Positions 35,866 through 45,705 of a DNA stretch of 64,000 nt are shown in pieces. The stretch lies in assembly GCF_021545845.1 (NCBI RefSeq), contig NZ_CP088923.1, forward strand, positions 124,001-188,000, written 5' to 3'. The stretch is from Rhodanobacter thiooxydans. GTDB lineage: Bacteria; Pseudomonadota; Gammaproteobacteria; Xanthomonadales; Rhodanobacteraceae. Under the pieces are notes generated by a model. It ran no database searches. It worked only from the letters and a program-made list of their open reading frames with translations, and was not told where the DNA came from. Numbering within the stretch: the first letter of the stretch is position 1; each line of letters opens with the position of its first letter. A program made the translations under genes and the position numbers.

Positions 35866-35911
35866 GTGGACTTCAGGCACATACACAAGGGAGGCGGCAG
35901 CTGGCATAAAG
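35866..35911 (+). promoter_or_regulatory. Shared upstream element of the RND genes, copy 1
   Basis: TGGACTTCAGGCACATACAC, 16 bases, then GGCATAAAG, ending 79 bases before the first RND start. The same pair of blocks precedes the second RND gene at 39334. Probably a promoter/operator, type unknown. Confidence 0.55.
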
Positions 35912-35990
35912 CCGACATGAAGGGAACTCTCGCCAAGCCTCGGGCCGTGCTCACGGCCCATTCGCCACGCCCATGGACCGGGGTGGCTGC

Positions 35991-38900
35991 ATGAACGTCT
36001 TCGCACCGCTGGTGCGCCGCCCGGTGGGTACTTCGCTGCTTGCCATCGGCCTGCTGCTGGGCGGCCTGTGGGCCTACCTGCTGCTCGGCGTAGCGGCGTT
36101 CCCGTCGATCGAATTCCCCGGCGTGGCGGTGTTCGCGCAGATGCCCGGCGCCAGCGCGCAGACCATGGCCACCACCGTGGTCGCGCCGCTGGAGCGGCAT
36201 CTGGGGCGCATTCCCGGGGTGCGCATGATGGCCTCCAGCGCCAGCGAAGGCGCCGCGCAGATCCAGGTCATCTTCAACATGGACCGCGGCGCCGACAAGG
36301 CCGCACGCGACGTGCAGGCGGCGATCAACGCGGCGGCGGCGGACCTGCCGCCCGGCATGCCCAGCCCACCCGGCTACTTCAAGTTCGACACCTCGCAGAT
36401 TCCGGTGCTGCTGGTCTCGCTGACCTCCTCCAGCCTGCCACCGGATCGCCTGTACGACCTCACCGATACCCTGCTGAAGCCGGCGGTGGCGCAGATTCCC
36501 GGCGTGGCCCAGGTGCAGGTGGGCGGCGGCACGCCGCACGCGGTGCGCATCGTGCTGGACACCCGCGCGCTGGTGGGCATGGGCGTTACCGCCAACGACG
36601 TGGCCAATGCGCTGCGCGCCGCCAACGTCAGCTCGCCGCAGGGCACGCTCAGCAACGGCGCCATGCGCATGACGGTGAGCGCCAACGACGCGCTGCATAC
36701 GGCGCGGGATTTCGCCGCGCTGGTGATCGCCAGCCGCAACGGCGTGCCGGTGCGGCTGGCCGACGTGGCGACGATCAGCGGCGGTCAGCAGGACAAGTAT
36801 GCCGCGGCGTGGTTCAACGGCCAGCGCGCGGTGGTGATGCAGATCAACAAGCGGCCGGAGGCGAACGCGGTGGCCACCGTGCAGGCGATCCGCGCGCGCC
36901 TGCCGCAGCTGCGCGGGGTGTTGCCGGCCGACGCCACCATCACCCCGATCTTCGATTTCACCCCGACCACGGTGTCGGCGCTGCACGAGGTGGAGGTGGC
37001 GCTGCTGATGGGCATCGCGATGGTGGCGCTGGTGATGCTGGTGTTCCTGCGTCGGCTGCGACCCACCGTGATCGCCATGTTCAGCGTGCCGCTGTCGCTG
37101 GCCGGCGCGTTCGTGGCGATGTGGATGCTCGGCTTCACCCTGAACATCTTCTCGCTGATCGCGCTGGTGCTGTGCGTGGGCTTCGTGGTGGACGACGCGA
37201 TCGTGGTGATCGAGAACATCGTGCGCCACATGGAACGCGGCGAGCCGCCGCTGCAGGCCGCGCTGGCCGGCGTGCGCGAGATCGGCTTCACCGTGCTGTC
37301 GATCACCCTGTCGCTGATCGCGGTGTTCGGTCCGATGGTGTTCGGCAACAACATGTTCACCATGCTGATCCGCGAGTTCTCGGTGACCCTGATCGCCACC
37401 ATCGTGATCTCCGCGCTGGTCTCGCTCACGCTGACCCCGGCGCTGTGCGGCGCCTGGCTGGCGCACGAGCCGGCGGGCGCACGCGTGCCGGGGCGGCTGG
37501 AGCGCCTGGCCGAACGCTTCGACAGCGGCATGCTGCGCAGCTACGAGCGCGCGCTGGACTGGGCGGTGCGCCATCGCCGGATCATGCGCTGGCAGCCGCT
37601 GATCCTGCTGGCGCTCACCATTGGCCTGGCGGTGGCGGTGGCGATGACCGCCGGCGGCGGCCTGATGCCGAAGGAGGACACCGGCCTGCTGCAGGCCAGC
37701 ATCACCGCCGACGCCAACGTCTCGCCGCTGCTGCTGGCGTGGCGCACGCAGGAGGTGGCGGCGAAGGTCAAGGCCGACCCGGCGGTGCGCGACGTCTCCG
37801 CCTTCCTCGGCAGCAACAACGGCGGTGGCGCGGTCGGCAACCAGGCCAGCCTGTTCGTCGACCTGAAGCCGCCGGGCGACCGGCCGGGCGACCGCCAGGT
37901 CAGCTCCCAGGCGGTGGTCGACCGGCTGGACAAGGTCTTCAAGAACGTGCCGGACCTGGACGTGTCGCTCTCGGTCAACCAGTTCATCAGCGGCGGTGGT
38001 GGCGGTGGCGGCGGCCGCGGGCAGTACGCGTTCCAGCTCGACAGCGTGGATGGCGTGCCGCTGCAGCAGCCCACCCTCAAGCTGGCGCAGGTGATGCGCG
38101 GCATGAAGCAGTTCCGCAACGTCAGCACCAGCTTCGACAGCATCGGCAAGCAGCAGATGCTGCAGGTGGACCGCAACGCCGCGGCGCGGCTGCACGTGAG
38201 CGTGGCCCAGGTCGACACCGCCCTGGCCAACGCGTTCGGGCAGACCCCGGTCTCCACCATCTACTCGGACATCAACCAGTACCGCGTGGTGATCACCGCC
38301 GAGAGCGCCGAGTCGCTGAGCCCGGCCGCCCTGCTCAATACCTACGTGCGCAACACGCAGGGGCGGATGATTCCGCTGTCCGCGCTGGCGCAGATCCAGC
38401 CGCACATCGCGCCGGTCACCATCAGCCATTTCGACCAGCTCGAATCGGCCGCGATCAACTACAACCTGGCCAAGGGAGTCACCCAGGCCGATGGCCTGAA
38501 GCTGGTCGAGCAGGCGATGTTCGCCGCGCAGCTGCCGCCGGGCGTGCACAGGAAGTACAGCGGCGACAACAAGAACCTGGTCGACGCGATGAACAATGCG
38601 CTGATCATGCTGCTGGCAGTGATCCTGGTGATGTACGTGGTGCTGGGCATCCTGTACGAGAGCCTGATCCACCCGCTGACGATCCTTTCCACCCTGCCGG
38701 CCGCCGGCATGGGCGCGTTCCTGGCGATGCTGGTGACGCATACCCAGTTGACCCTGATGTCGGTGATCGCGGTATTGATGCTGATCGGCATCGTCAAGAA
38801 GAACGCGATCCTGATGGTGGACTTCGCGCTGGTGGCCGAGCGCGACCACGGCATGTCGCCGCCGGCGGCGATCCGCGAGGCGGCGCTGGTGCGCTTTCGC

Positions 38901-39167
38901 CCGATCACCATGACCACCCTGGTGGCGATGGGCGCGGCGCTGCCGCTGGCGATCGGTTTCGGCTACGGCTCGGAAATGCGCCAGCCGCTGGGCATCGCCA
39001 TCCTCGGCGGCCTGTTCGTGTCGCAGCTGCTGACCCTGCTGAGCACCCCGGCGATCTACCTGTGGCAGCACGACCATCGCGAGCGCAAGGCGGCGCGGCA
39101 GCAGCTGCGCGCGGAGATCCGGCGCCAGCGCCAGGTGCAACAGCAGATGCCGGCGCTGCCAAAATAG
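35991..39167 (+). CDS. RND multidrug efflux permease, MdtB/MdtC-like (1)
   Basis: 1058 residues of the HAE1 family with 12 membrane helices. The first helix is preceded by FAPLVRRPVGTSLLA. The proton-relay Asp pair lies in GFVVDDAIVVIENIVRHMERG, and IGIVKKNAILMVDFAL marks the second half. An unusual run of eight glycines (ISGGGGGGGGRGQY) sits in the second periplasmic loop where relatives have a short charged turn. The start MNVFAP was chosen to match the paralogue. No adaptor (MdtA) gene is adjacent, which is unusual. Confidence 0.9.
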   Translation: MNVFAPLVRRPVGTSLLAIGLLLGGLWAYLLLGVAAFPSIEFPGVAVFAQMPGASAQTMATTVVAPLERHLGRIPGVRMMASSASEGAAQIQVIFNMDRGADKAARDVQAAINAAAADLPPGMPSPPGYFKFDTSQIPVLLVSLTSSSLPPDRLYDLTDTLLKPAVAQIPGVAQVQVGGGTPHAVRIVLDTRALVGMGVTANDVANALRAANVSSPQGTLSNGAMRMTVSANDALHTARDFAALVIASRNGVPVRLADVATISGGQQDKYAAAWFNGQRAVVMQINKRPEANAVATVQAIRARLPQLRGVLPADATITPIFDFTPTTVSALHEVEVALLMGIAMVALVMLVFLRRLRPTVIAMFSVPLSLAGAFVAMWMLGFTLNIFSLIALVLCVGFVVDDAIVVIENIVRHMERGEPPLQAALAGVREIGFTVLSITLSLIAVFGPMVFGNNMFTMLIREFSVTLIATIVISALVSLTLTPALCGAWLAHEPAGARVPGRLERLAERFDSGMLRSYERALDWAVRHRRIMRWQPLILLALTIGLAVAVAMTAGGGLMPKEDTGLLQASITADANVSPLLLAWRTQEVAAKVKADPAVRDVSAFLGSNNGGGAVGNQASLFVDLKPPGDRPGDRQVSSQAVVDRLDKVFKNVPDLDVSLSVNQFISGGGGGGGGRGQYAFQLDSVDGVPLQQPTLKLAQVMRGMKQFRNVSTSFDSIGKQQMLQVDRNAAARLHVSVAQVDTALANAFGQTPVSTIYSDINQYRVVITAESAESLSPAALLNTYVRNTQGRMIPLSALAQIQPHIAPVTISHFDQLESAAINYNLAKGVTQADGLKLVEQAMFAAQLPPGVHRKYSGDNKNLVDAMNNALIMLLAVILVMYVVLGILYESLIHPLTILSTLPAAGMGAFLAMLVTHTQLTLMSVIAVLMLIGIVKKNAILMVDFALVAERDHGMSPPAAIREAALVRFRPITMTTLVAMGAALPLAIGFGYGSEMRQPLGIAILGGLFVSQLLTLLSTPAIYLWQHDHRERKAARQQLRAEIRRQRQVQQQMPALPK

Positions 39168-39169
39168 CC

Positions 39170-39300
39170 CCGGTTCCCCCGATGATCCGTCGGGAATGCT
39201 CGACCCTGACAGGTCGGACATCAAGATCTAAGGAGCGCACCTTGTGCGCGATGCTCTTCGCCACGTTACGAAGGGCATCGCGCACAAGGTGCGCTCCTAC
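39170..39300 (+). repeat. 130-bp composite repeat ending in a GTAG-type palindrome, copy 1
   Basis: Begins CCGGTTCCCCCGATGATC, with small hairpins CCCGA/TCGGG and GACC/GGTC. It continues into a GGAGCGCACC...GGTGCGCTCC palindrome (39229-39300) that ends CTAC. A nearly identical block is at 63148, where the last bases are missing. Confidence 0.8.
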
Positions 39301-39333
39301 AGAAAACCGGATACCCCTGCCTTCCGGCACGGG

Positions 39334-39378
39334 GTGGACTTCAGGCACATACACCGGGACGTGCCAAAGGGCATAAAG
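39334..39378 (+). promoter_or_regulatory. Shared upstream element of the RND genes, copy 2
   Basis: The same blocks as at 35866, here 15 bases apart, ending 70 bases before the second RND start. The sequence between and around the blocks differs, so conservation of the blocks suggests selection rather than recent duplication. Confidence 0.55.
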
Positions 39379-39448
39379 TGGGCATGCACGGACTGCCCGC
39401 CACTTCCCCGACCTCCCCACGCCCGCCGCGCGCGCGGGCGGAAGCGCC

Positions 39449-42400
39449 ATGAACATCTTTGCCCCGCTGATCCGCCGTCCGGTCGGCACCTCGCTGCTCG
39501 CGCTCGGCCTGATGCTGGCCGGCTTGTGGGCTTACCTGCTGCTCGGCGTGGCGGCGCTGCCGTCGCTGGATTTCCCCGGCGTCTACGTGGTGGCCAGCCA
39601 GCCCGGCGCCAGCGCGCAGACCATGGCGAACACCGTGCTGGCGCCGCTGGAGCGGCACCTGGGGCGCATTCCCGGCGTCGACGAGATGTACGGCAACGCC
39701 AGCGAGGGCCAGGCCTCGGTGATGGTGCGCTTCACCTTCGACCGCACCGCCGACAGCGCCGCGCGCGACGTGCAGGCGGCGATCAATGCGGCCGCGGTCG
39801 ACCTGCCGACCGGCATGCCGTCGCTGCCGCAGTACTTCAAGTTCGACACCTCGCAGATCCCGATCCTGTTCCTCACCTTGACCTCGACCGGCCTGCCACA
39901 GGACCAGCTGTTCGATCTTGCCGACACCATGCTGAAGCCGGCGGTGGCGCAGATCGACGGCGTGGCCCAGGTGCAGGTGTTCGGCGGCACCCCGCATGCG
40001 GTGCGGATCGAGCTGGACAACGGCGCGCTGGCGGCCAAGGGCCTCACCACCAACGACGTGGCCAACGCGCTGCGCGCGGCCAACGTCACCTCGCCGCAGG
40101 GCACGCTGAGCGACGGCCATACGCAGATGACGGTGAGCGCCAGCGACAGCCTGCAGACGCCAGCCGAGTTTGCCCGCCTGCTGATTTCGGTGAGGAACGG
40201 CACGCCGGTGCGGCTGTCCGACGTGGCGAAGGTCTACAGCGGCCAGCAGGACGAATACCAGGCGGCCTGGTTCAACGACGCGCGCGCGGTCGGCCTGCAG
40301 ATCAGCAAGCGGCCGGAGGCGAACGCGGTGGCCACGGTGGAGGCGATCCGCGCGCGCCTGCCGCAGCTGCGCGCCTCGCTGCCGTCCAGCGTGACGATGA
40401 CGCCGGTGTTCGATCTCACCCAGACCACCAAGTCGGCGCTGCACGAGGTGCAGGTGGCGCTGCTGATCTCGATCGCCATGGTGGTGCTGGTGATGCTGGT
40501 GTTCCTGCGCCGGCTGCGGCCCACGCTGATCGCCACACTCAGCGTGCCGCTGTCGCTGGCCGGCGCATTCGTGGTGATGTGGACGCTGGGCTACACGCTC
40601 AATACCTTGTCGCTGGTGGCGCTGGTGCTGTGCATCGGCTTCGTGGTGGACGACGCCATCGTGGTGATCGAGAACATCGTGCGCCACATGGAGCGCGGCG
40701 AGCCACCGATGGAGGCCGCGCTGGCCGGCGTGCGCGAAATCGGCTTCACCGTGGTCTCGATCACCTTGTCGCTGGTGGCGGTGTTCGCGCCGCTGCTGTT
40801 CGGCAACAACATACTGATCATGCTGCTGCGCGAGTTCTCGGTGACGCTGACCGCCGCGGTGGTGATCTCGGCGCTGGTCTCGCTCACGCTCACCCCGGCG
40901 TTGTGCGCCTGGCTGCTGAGCCACGAGCCGGAGCACACCAGGCAGCCCGGGCGCATCGAGCAGGCGGTGGAACGCTTCGACCGCCGGCTGCTGCACATCT
41001 ACGAGCGTGCGCTGGACTGGGCCATGCACCATCGCCGGATCATGCGCTGGCAACCGTTGACCCTGCTGATCCTGACCTTCGTGCTCGGCTTCGCGGTGGC
41101 CAAGACCGCCGGCGGCACCTTCATGCCCGACGAGGACACCGGCCAGCTGCAGGTGGACATCAGCGCCGACGCCAACATCTCGCCGGCCGAGCTGACCGCG
41201 CGCGCGCTGGCGGTGGCCAAGATCATGCAGGCCGATCCGGCCGTGCTCGACCAGCTGACCATGCTTGGCCGCGACGGCGGTGGTGGCGGCGCGGTGGGCA
41301 ACAACGCGCAGATGTTTGTCGACCTGAAACCGCGCGGCAGCGGGCCGGGCGAGCGCCGCGAGGGCATCAAGCAGGTGGTCGAGCGGTTGTCCAAGCAGTA
41401 CGACAAGCTGGCCAACGTGAAGGTCTCGGTGAGCGCCGCGCAGTTCCTCGGCGGCGGCGGCAGCGGCGACAAGGGCGGGCAGTACGAATTCCAGCTGGTC
41501 AGCACCAACGGCGGCGACCTGCAGCCGTGGGCGCTGAGGATGGTGCGGCAGCTGCGCGCGATGAAGGAGTTCCGCGACGTCAGCAGCAACTTCGACCAGG
41601 TCGGCAAACAGCAGCTGCTGAAGATCGACCGCGAGGCGGCCGCGCGCCTGCACGTGGGCGTCGGCACCATCGACTCGGCGCTGTACAACGCGTTCGGCCA
41701 GCGCCAGGTGTCGCAGATCTACTCCGACATCAACCAGTACGCGGTGGTGCTGAGCACCGGCGCGGCCGAGCGGGTGAGCCCGGAGTCGCTTCTCGACGTG
41801 CGCGTGCGCAACGAGCAGGGACGGATGATCCCGCTGTCCGCGCTGGCGACCATCGCGCCGAACCTGAGTCCGCTGCGCATACGCCACCACAACCAGCTGG
41901 AAGCAGCCACGATCAGCTACAACCTGGCCAAGGACGTCACCCAGGACGTGGGCGTGAAGCTGGTCGAGCAGGCCGCCTACGCCGCGCGCCTGCCGGCCGG
42001 CATGCGGGTGGATTTCACCGGCGCCAACCAGCGCCTGAAGCAGGCCCAGTCCAACGGCATGGTGCTGCTGCTCGGCTCGATCCTGGCCATGTACATCGTG
42101 CTGGGCATTCTTTATGAAAGCCTCGGCCATCCGCTGACCATCCTCTCCACCCTGCCGGCCGCCGGCGCCGGCGCGTTCCTGGCGATGCTGGTGACGCAGA
42201 CGCAGATCTCGCTGATGGCGATCATCGCGGTGCTGATGCTGATCGGCATCGTCAAGAAGAACGCGATCCTGATGGTCGACTTCGCCCTGGTGGCCGAACG
42301 CGAACGCGGCTTGCCCGCGCCGGAAGCGATCCGCGAGGCGGCGCTGGTGCGCTTCCGCCCGATCACCATGACCACCCTGGTGGCGATGGGCGCGGCGCTG

Positions 42401-42616
42401 CCGCTGGCGATCGGCTTCGGCATCGGCTCGGAAATGCGCCAGCCGCTCGGTATCGCCATCGTCGGCGGCCTGCTGGTGTCGCAGCTGCTGACCCTGCTGA
42501 GCACGCCTGCGATCTACCTGTGGAACCACGACCGCAAGATCCGCAAGGCGGCGCGCCGCGAACGCAAGGCGGAGAAGAAGCGGCTCAAGGCGCTGGGCGG
42601 GACCCAGGCGGCGTGA
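39449..42616 (+). CDS. RND multidrug efflux permease, MdtB/MdtC-like (2)
   Basis: 1055 residues, a close paralogue of the preceding pump along its whole length (FAPLIRRPVGTSLLALGLML, GFVVDDAIVVIENIVRHMERG, GIVKKNAILMVDFAL). A glycine-rich segment FLGGGGSGDKGGQYEFQL occurs at the same loop. Two adjacent, similar RND permeases recall MdtB-MdtC, which form mixed trimers; whether these do is inference. The adaptor and outer-membrane partner are not adjacent; the emr NodT protein (49-50.6 kb) or adaptor at 54.7 kb are on other transcripts. Confidence 0.9.
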   Translation: MNIFAPLIRRPVGTSLLALGLMLAGLWAYLLLGVAALPSLDFPGVYVVASQPGASAQTMANTVLAPLERHLGRIPGVDEMYGNASEGQASVMVRFTFDRTADSAARDVQAAINAAAVDLPTGMPSLPQYFKFDTSQIPILFLTLTSTGLPQDQLFDLADTMLKPAVAQIDGVAQVQVFGGTPHAVRIELDNGALAAKGLTTNDVANALRAANVTSPQGTLSDGHTQMTVSASDSLQTPAEFARLLISVRNGTPVRLSDVAKVYSGQQDEYQAAWFNDARAVGLQISKRPEANAVATVEAIRARLPQLRASLPSSVTMTPVFDLTQTTKSALHEVQVALLISIAMVVLVMLVFLRRLRPTLIATLSVPLSLAGAFVVMWTLGYTLNTLSLVALVLCIGFVVDDAIVVIENIVRHMERGEPPMEAALAGVREIGFTVVSITLSLVAVFAPLLFGNNILIMLLREFSVTLTAAVVISALVSLTLTPALCAWLLSHEPEHTRQPGRIEQAVERFDRRLLHIYERALDWAMHHRRIMRWQPLTLLILTFVLGFAVAKTAGGTFMPDEDTGQLQVDISADANISPAELTARALAVAKIMQADPAVLDQLTMLGRDGGGGGAVGNNAQMFVDLKPRGSGPGERREGIKQVVERLSKQYDKLANVKVSVSAAQFLGGGGSGDKGGQYEFQLVSTNGGDLQPWALRMVRQLRAMKEFRDVSSNFDQVGKQQLLKIDREAAARLHVGVGTIDSALYNAFGQRQVSQIYSDINQYAVVLSTGAAERVSPESLLDVRVRNEQGRMIPLSALATIAPNLSPLRIRHHNQLEAATISYNLAKDVTQDVGVKLVEQAAYAARLPAGMRVDFTGANQRLKQAQSNGMVLLLGSILAMYIVLGILYESLGHPLTILSTLPAAGAGAFLAMLVTQTQISLMAIIAVLMLIGIVKKNAILMVDFALVAERERGLPAPEAIREAALVRFRPITMTTLVAMGAALPLAIGFGIGSEMRQPLGIAIVGGLLVSQLLTLLSTPAIYLWNHDRKIRKAARRERKAEKKRLKALGGTQAA

Positions 42617-42684
42617 TCCGACCCGTGGCTGTGTAGCTGCGTCGGAATTGCTAAGGTTGACCCTTTCCAACGAAGGGACCGCCC

Positions 42685-44064
42685 ATGCGTCTGCGTCCGG
42701 CTGCCTTGCTCGCTCCGCTCGTCCTGCTGGCTGCGCTGGCCTCGTCGCCGTTGATCGCGGCCGAGCTGACCATTCCGCCGATCCAATACCACCAGCGCAC
42801 CCTGCCGAACGGTCTGCAGGTGCTCAGCGTGGAGGATCACGCCAGCCCGAACGTCGCGGTGCAGGTGTGGTACCACGTGGGCTCGAAGGACGACCCGCAG
42901 GGCCGCTCCGGCTTCGCGCACCTGTTCGAGCATCTGATGTTCAAGAGCACCAAGCACATGCACGCCGAGCAGTTCGACCGGCTCACCGAAGACGTGGGCG
43001 GAGCCAACAACGCCTCCACCGGCGACGACGTCACCAACTACTTCGAGGTGGTGCCCAGCAATCATTTGCAGACGCTGCTGTGGGCCGAAGCCGAGCGGCT
43101 GTCCAACCTCAACGTGGACGAGGCGAACTTCAAGTCCGAGCGCGCGGTGGTGCAGGAGGAATACCGCCAGAGCGTGCTGGCCAATCCATACGGCAAGCTG
43201 TTCAACGCGATCGACCCGCACTCGTACACGGTGCATCCGTACCAGCGCCCGACCATCGGCAGCATCGAGGACCTGGACGCGGCCACGCTGCCGGACGTGA
43301 TCGCGTTCCACCAGACGTTCTACCGGCCGGACAACGCCACCCTGATCGTCGCCGGCGATTTCGACCCGAAGCAGCTCGACGCCTGGGTGGACCAGTACTT
43401 CGGCTGGATCCCGAAACCGGCCGCACCGATCCCGCAGGTCACCGTGTGGGAACCGAAGCGCGGGAAGAACCTGCGCTACACCGTCACCAGCGAGACCGCA
43501 CCGCTGCCCGCGGTGGCGATCACCTGGCTGCTGCCGCCGGCTTCCGACACGGCCGACAGCATCCCGCTCAAGGTCGCCGCTGCACTGCTGGCGAAGGGTG
43601 ATTCCTCGCGGCTGTACCAGTCCCTGGTGTACCGCCACCAGGTGGCCCAGCAGGCTGGCGCCGACGCCGACGGCCGGGTCGGGCCAGGGCTGTTCACCGC
43701 CTACGCGATCCTTGCCAGCGGCCACCGGCCGGCGGAGGCGGAGAAGCTGCTGCACGAGGAGATCATCTGGCTGGCTACCCAGCCGATCCCCGCCGCCGAG
43801 CTGGACAAGGTGAAGACGCAGCTGCTGACCAGCGAGCTGAAGCAACGGCAGACCGCGCAGGGCCTGGCCTTCGCGCTGGGTCAGGCGACGCTGATCGACG
43901 GCGGCGCGGAACACGCCAACACCGACCTGGCCACCCTGCAGAAAGTCACCGAGCAGGACGTGCACTGCGTGCTGCAGAAGTACGTGACCGGCGCGCACAG
44001 CGTCACCATCGACTATCTGCCGCAACCCGCCGGCGCAGCGAAGGCATCGGGAGAAGCGAAATGA
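42685..44064 (+). CDS. M16 zinc metallopeptidase, catalytic subunit
   Basis: 459 residues with a signal peptide (MRLRPAALLAPLVLLAALAS). The inverted zinc motif HLFEH is at 79-83, and a later glutamate in SERAVVQEEYRQ supplies the third ligand. Both M16 halves are present. Periplasmic peptide degradation or processing is expected. The last four bases (ATGA) overlap the next gene, its probable inactive partner. Confidence 0.92.
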   Translation: MRLRPAALLAPLVLLAALASSPLIAAELTIPPIQYHQRTLPNGLQVLSVEDHASPNVAVQVWYHVGSKDDPQGRSGFAHLFEHLMFKSTKHMHAEQFDRLTEDVGGANNASTGDDVTNYFEVVPSNHLQTLLWAEAERLSNLNVDEANFKSERAVVQEEYRQSVLANPYGKLFNAIDPHSYTVHPYQRPTIGSIEDLDAATLPDVIAFHQTFYRPDNATLIVAGDFDPKQLDAWVDQYFGWIPKPAAPIPQVTVWEPKRGKNLRYTVTSETAPLPAVAITWLLPPASDTADSIPLKVAAALLAKGDSSRLYQSLVYRHQVAQQAGADADGRVGPGLFTAYAILASGHRPAEAEKLLHEEIIWLATQPIPAAELDKVKTQLLTSELKQRQTAQGLAFALGQATLIDGGAEHANTDLATLQKVTEQDVHCVLQKYVTGAHSVTIDYLPQPAGAAKASGEAK

Positions 44065-45536
44065 GCTGCCGCAAGAACGCCTGCCGTCTGGCCGTCTTTA
44101 CGGCCATCTTGGTTGCCACCGGCAACGTGGCGGCTGCCGACTTTCCCGCCACGCCGCCCGCGCCCGGCCCCGCGCCGCAACTGAGCGTGCCGACGCCGAC
44201 GACGCAGACCCTGGCCAACGGCCTGCAGGTGGTCAGCGTGCGCCGCGGCGGCCTGCCGCTGGTCACTGCGCAGCTGATCGTACGCCGCGGCGGCGAGATG
44301 GATCCGCCGGCGCTGGCCGGCCTGGCCGACCTCACCGCGAATCTGCTGACCAAGGGCGCCGCCGGCAGGAGCGCGCCGCAGATCGCCGCCGCCGCCGAGG
44401 CGCTGGGCGGCTCGCTGGATGCCGCCGCCGGCTGGGACGAAAGCGCGGTGGGCATCACCGTGACCACGCCGAAACTGCCGCAGGCGCTGGGCCTGCTGGC
44501 CGAGGTGGTCAGGCAGCCCGATTTCAGCGCCGAGGAGTTAAAGCGGGCGCAGGCGCAGGCGCTCGACGACCTGCGCCTGACGCTGAGCCGGCCCACTGCG
44601 CTGGCCTCGCTCGCCGCCAGCCGCGGCGTGTTCGGCGCTGGCGCCTACGGCCATTCGCGCGGCGGCACGCCGGCCTCGATCGCGCGCATCGGCCGCGCCG
44701 ACGTGCAGCGGCTGCACGCGGCGCTGTACCGGCCGGACAACGCGATCCTGGTGCTGGCCGGCGACATCACCCCGGCGCAGGCGCAGCAACTGGCGCAGGC
44801 CAGCTTCGGCGACTGGCGCAAGCCGACCACGCCGCTGCCGGCGCGGCCGGCGGGCAGGGCCGCCAGCCAGCTGCCGAGGATGCTGCTGATCGACCAACGC
44901 GGCGCCGGCCAGGCCGGCGTGGTGGCGGCGCATGCCGCGCCGCCACGCGGCGACGGCGACTACTACGTGGGCACGCTCGCCAACGCGGTGCTCGGTGGCT
45001 CGTACTCGGCGCGGTTGAACCAGGAAATCCGCATCAAGCGCGGCCTGTCCTACGGCGCCACCAGCCGGTTGGAACCGCTGCGCGACGCCGGCCTGTGGCT
45101 GGCCTCGGCGCAGACCAAGAACCCTTCCGCGGCGCCGGTGGTCGAGCTGATGCTGGGCGAGTTCAAGCGCCTCGGCGACAGCCGCATCGGCGTCGACGAA
45201 CTGGCCGCGCGCAAGGCCACCTTGATCGGCGGCTACGGCCGCAGCCTGGAAACCACCACTGGCCTGGCCGGGCAGGTTGGCGAGTTGGCGGTGTACGGCG
45301 TGCCGCTGGACGAGATCGGCAAGTACGTCGCGCGGGTGCAGGCAGTGACGCCGAAGCAGATCGAGAAGTACGCGAAGCGGCACCTGGCCGCCGGCGCCGG
45401 CACGGTGGTGGTGGTCGGCGACGCCGTGCTGTTCGCCGCTGACATCCGCAAGGCGCATCCGCAGGCCGCGCTGCTGCAGTCGACCGCGCTGGATCTGGAC
45501 AGCCCGACCCTGCAGCCGGCGGGCAGCAGAAAATAA
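44061..45536 (+). CDS. M16 family protein, non-catalytic partner
   Basis: 491 residues with signal peptide ending AAADFPA. It has the M16 fold (TLANGLQVVSVRRGGLPLVTA; IKRGLSYGATSRLEP) but where HxxEH should be the sequence reads LAGLADLTANLLTKG, so zinc binding is lost. By analogy with mitochondrial processing peptidase and other bacterial M16B pairs it would form the dimer partner of the preceding enzyme. Overlap of start and stop supports coupled synthesis. Confidence 0.9.
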   Translation: MSCRKNACRLAVFTAILVATGNVAAADFPATPPAPGPAPQLSVPTPTTQTLANGLQVVSVRRGGLPLVTAQLIVRRGGEMDPPALAGLADLTANLLTKGAAGRSAPQIAAAAEALGGSLDAAAGWDESAVGITVTTPKLPQALGLLAEVVRQPDFSAEELKRAQAQALDDLRLTLSRPTALASLAASRGVFGAGAYGHSRGGTPASIARIGRADVQRLHAALYRPDNAILVLAGDITPAQAQQLAQASFGDWRKPTTPLPARPAGRAASQLPRMLLIDQRGAGQAGVVAAHAAPPRGDGDYYVGTLANAVLGGSYSARLNQEIRIKRGLSYGATSRLEPLRDAGLWLASAQTKNPSAAPVVELMLGEFKRLGDSRIGVDELAARKATLIGGYGRSLETTTGLAGQVGELAVYGVPLDEIGKYVARVQAVTPKQIEKYAKRHLAAGAGTVVVVGDAVLFAADIRKAHPQAALLQSTALDLDSPTLQPAGSRK

Positions 45537-45559
45537 CCGTCCTGACCGTGCCATCACCG

Positions 45560-45585
45560 AACCCCGGCCATCGTGCCGGGGTTTT
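45560..45585 (+). terminator. Intrinsic terminator of the M16 operon
   Basis: Arms AACCCCGGC (45560-45568) and GCCGGGGTT (45575-45583), six-base loop, followed by two further Ts (TTTT in all, the first two in the stem). It lies 24 bases after the stop. Confidence 0.8.
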
Positions 45586-45705
45586 GACATCGTGGGCGCA
45601 ACAATCTGTTGCCGAAATCGACCCAGGTCGGGGCTTCGCCCGGCACGGACTGCTTAGTAAACTATGCGGTACACAAAAAGAATCACTACCGCGAGGTCGC
45701 CCCCC

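Noticed and set aside
36068..42117. Long alternative-frame and antisense open frames over the RND genes
   Set aside because: Low-complexity shadows caused by high third-position GC; the RND frames carry all family motifs.
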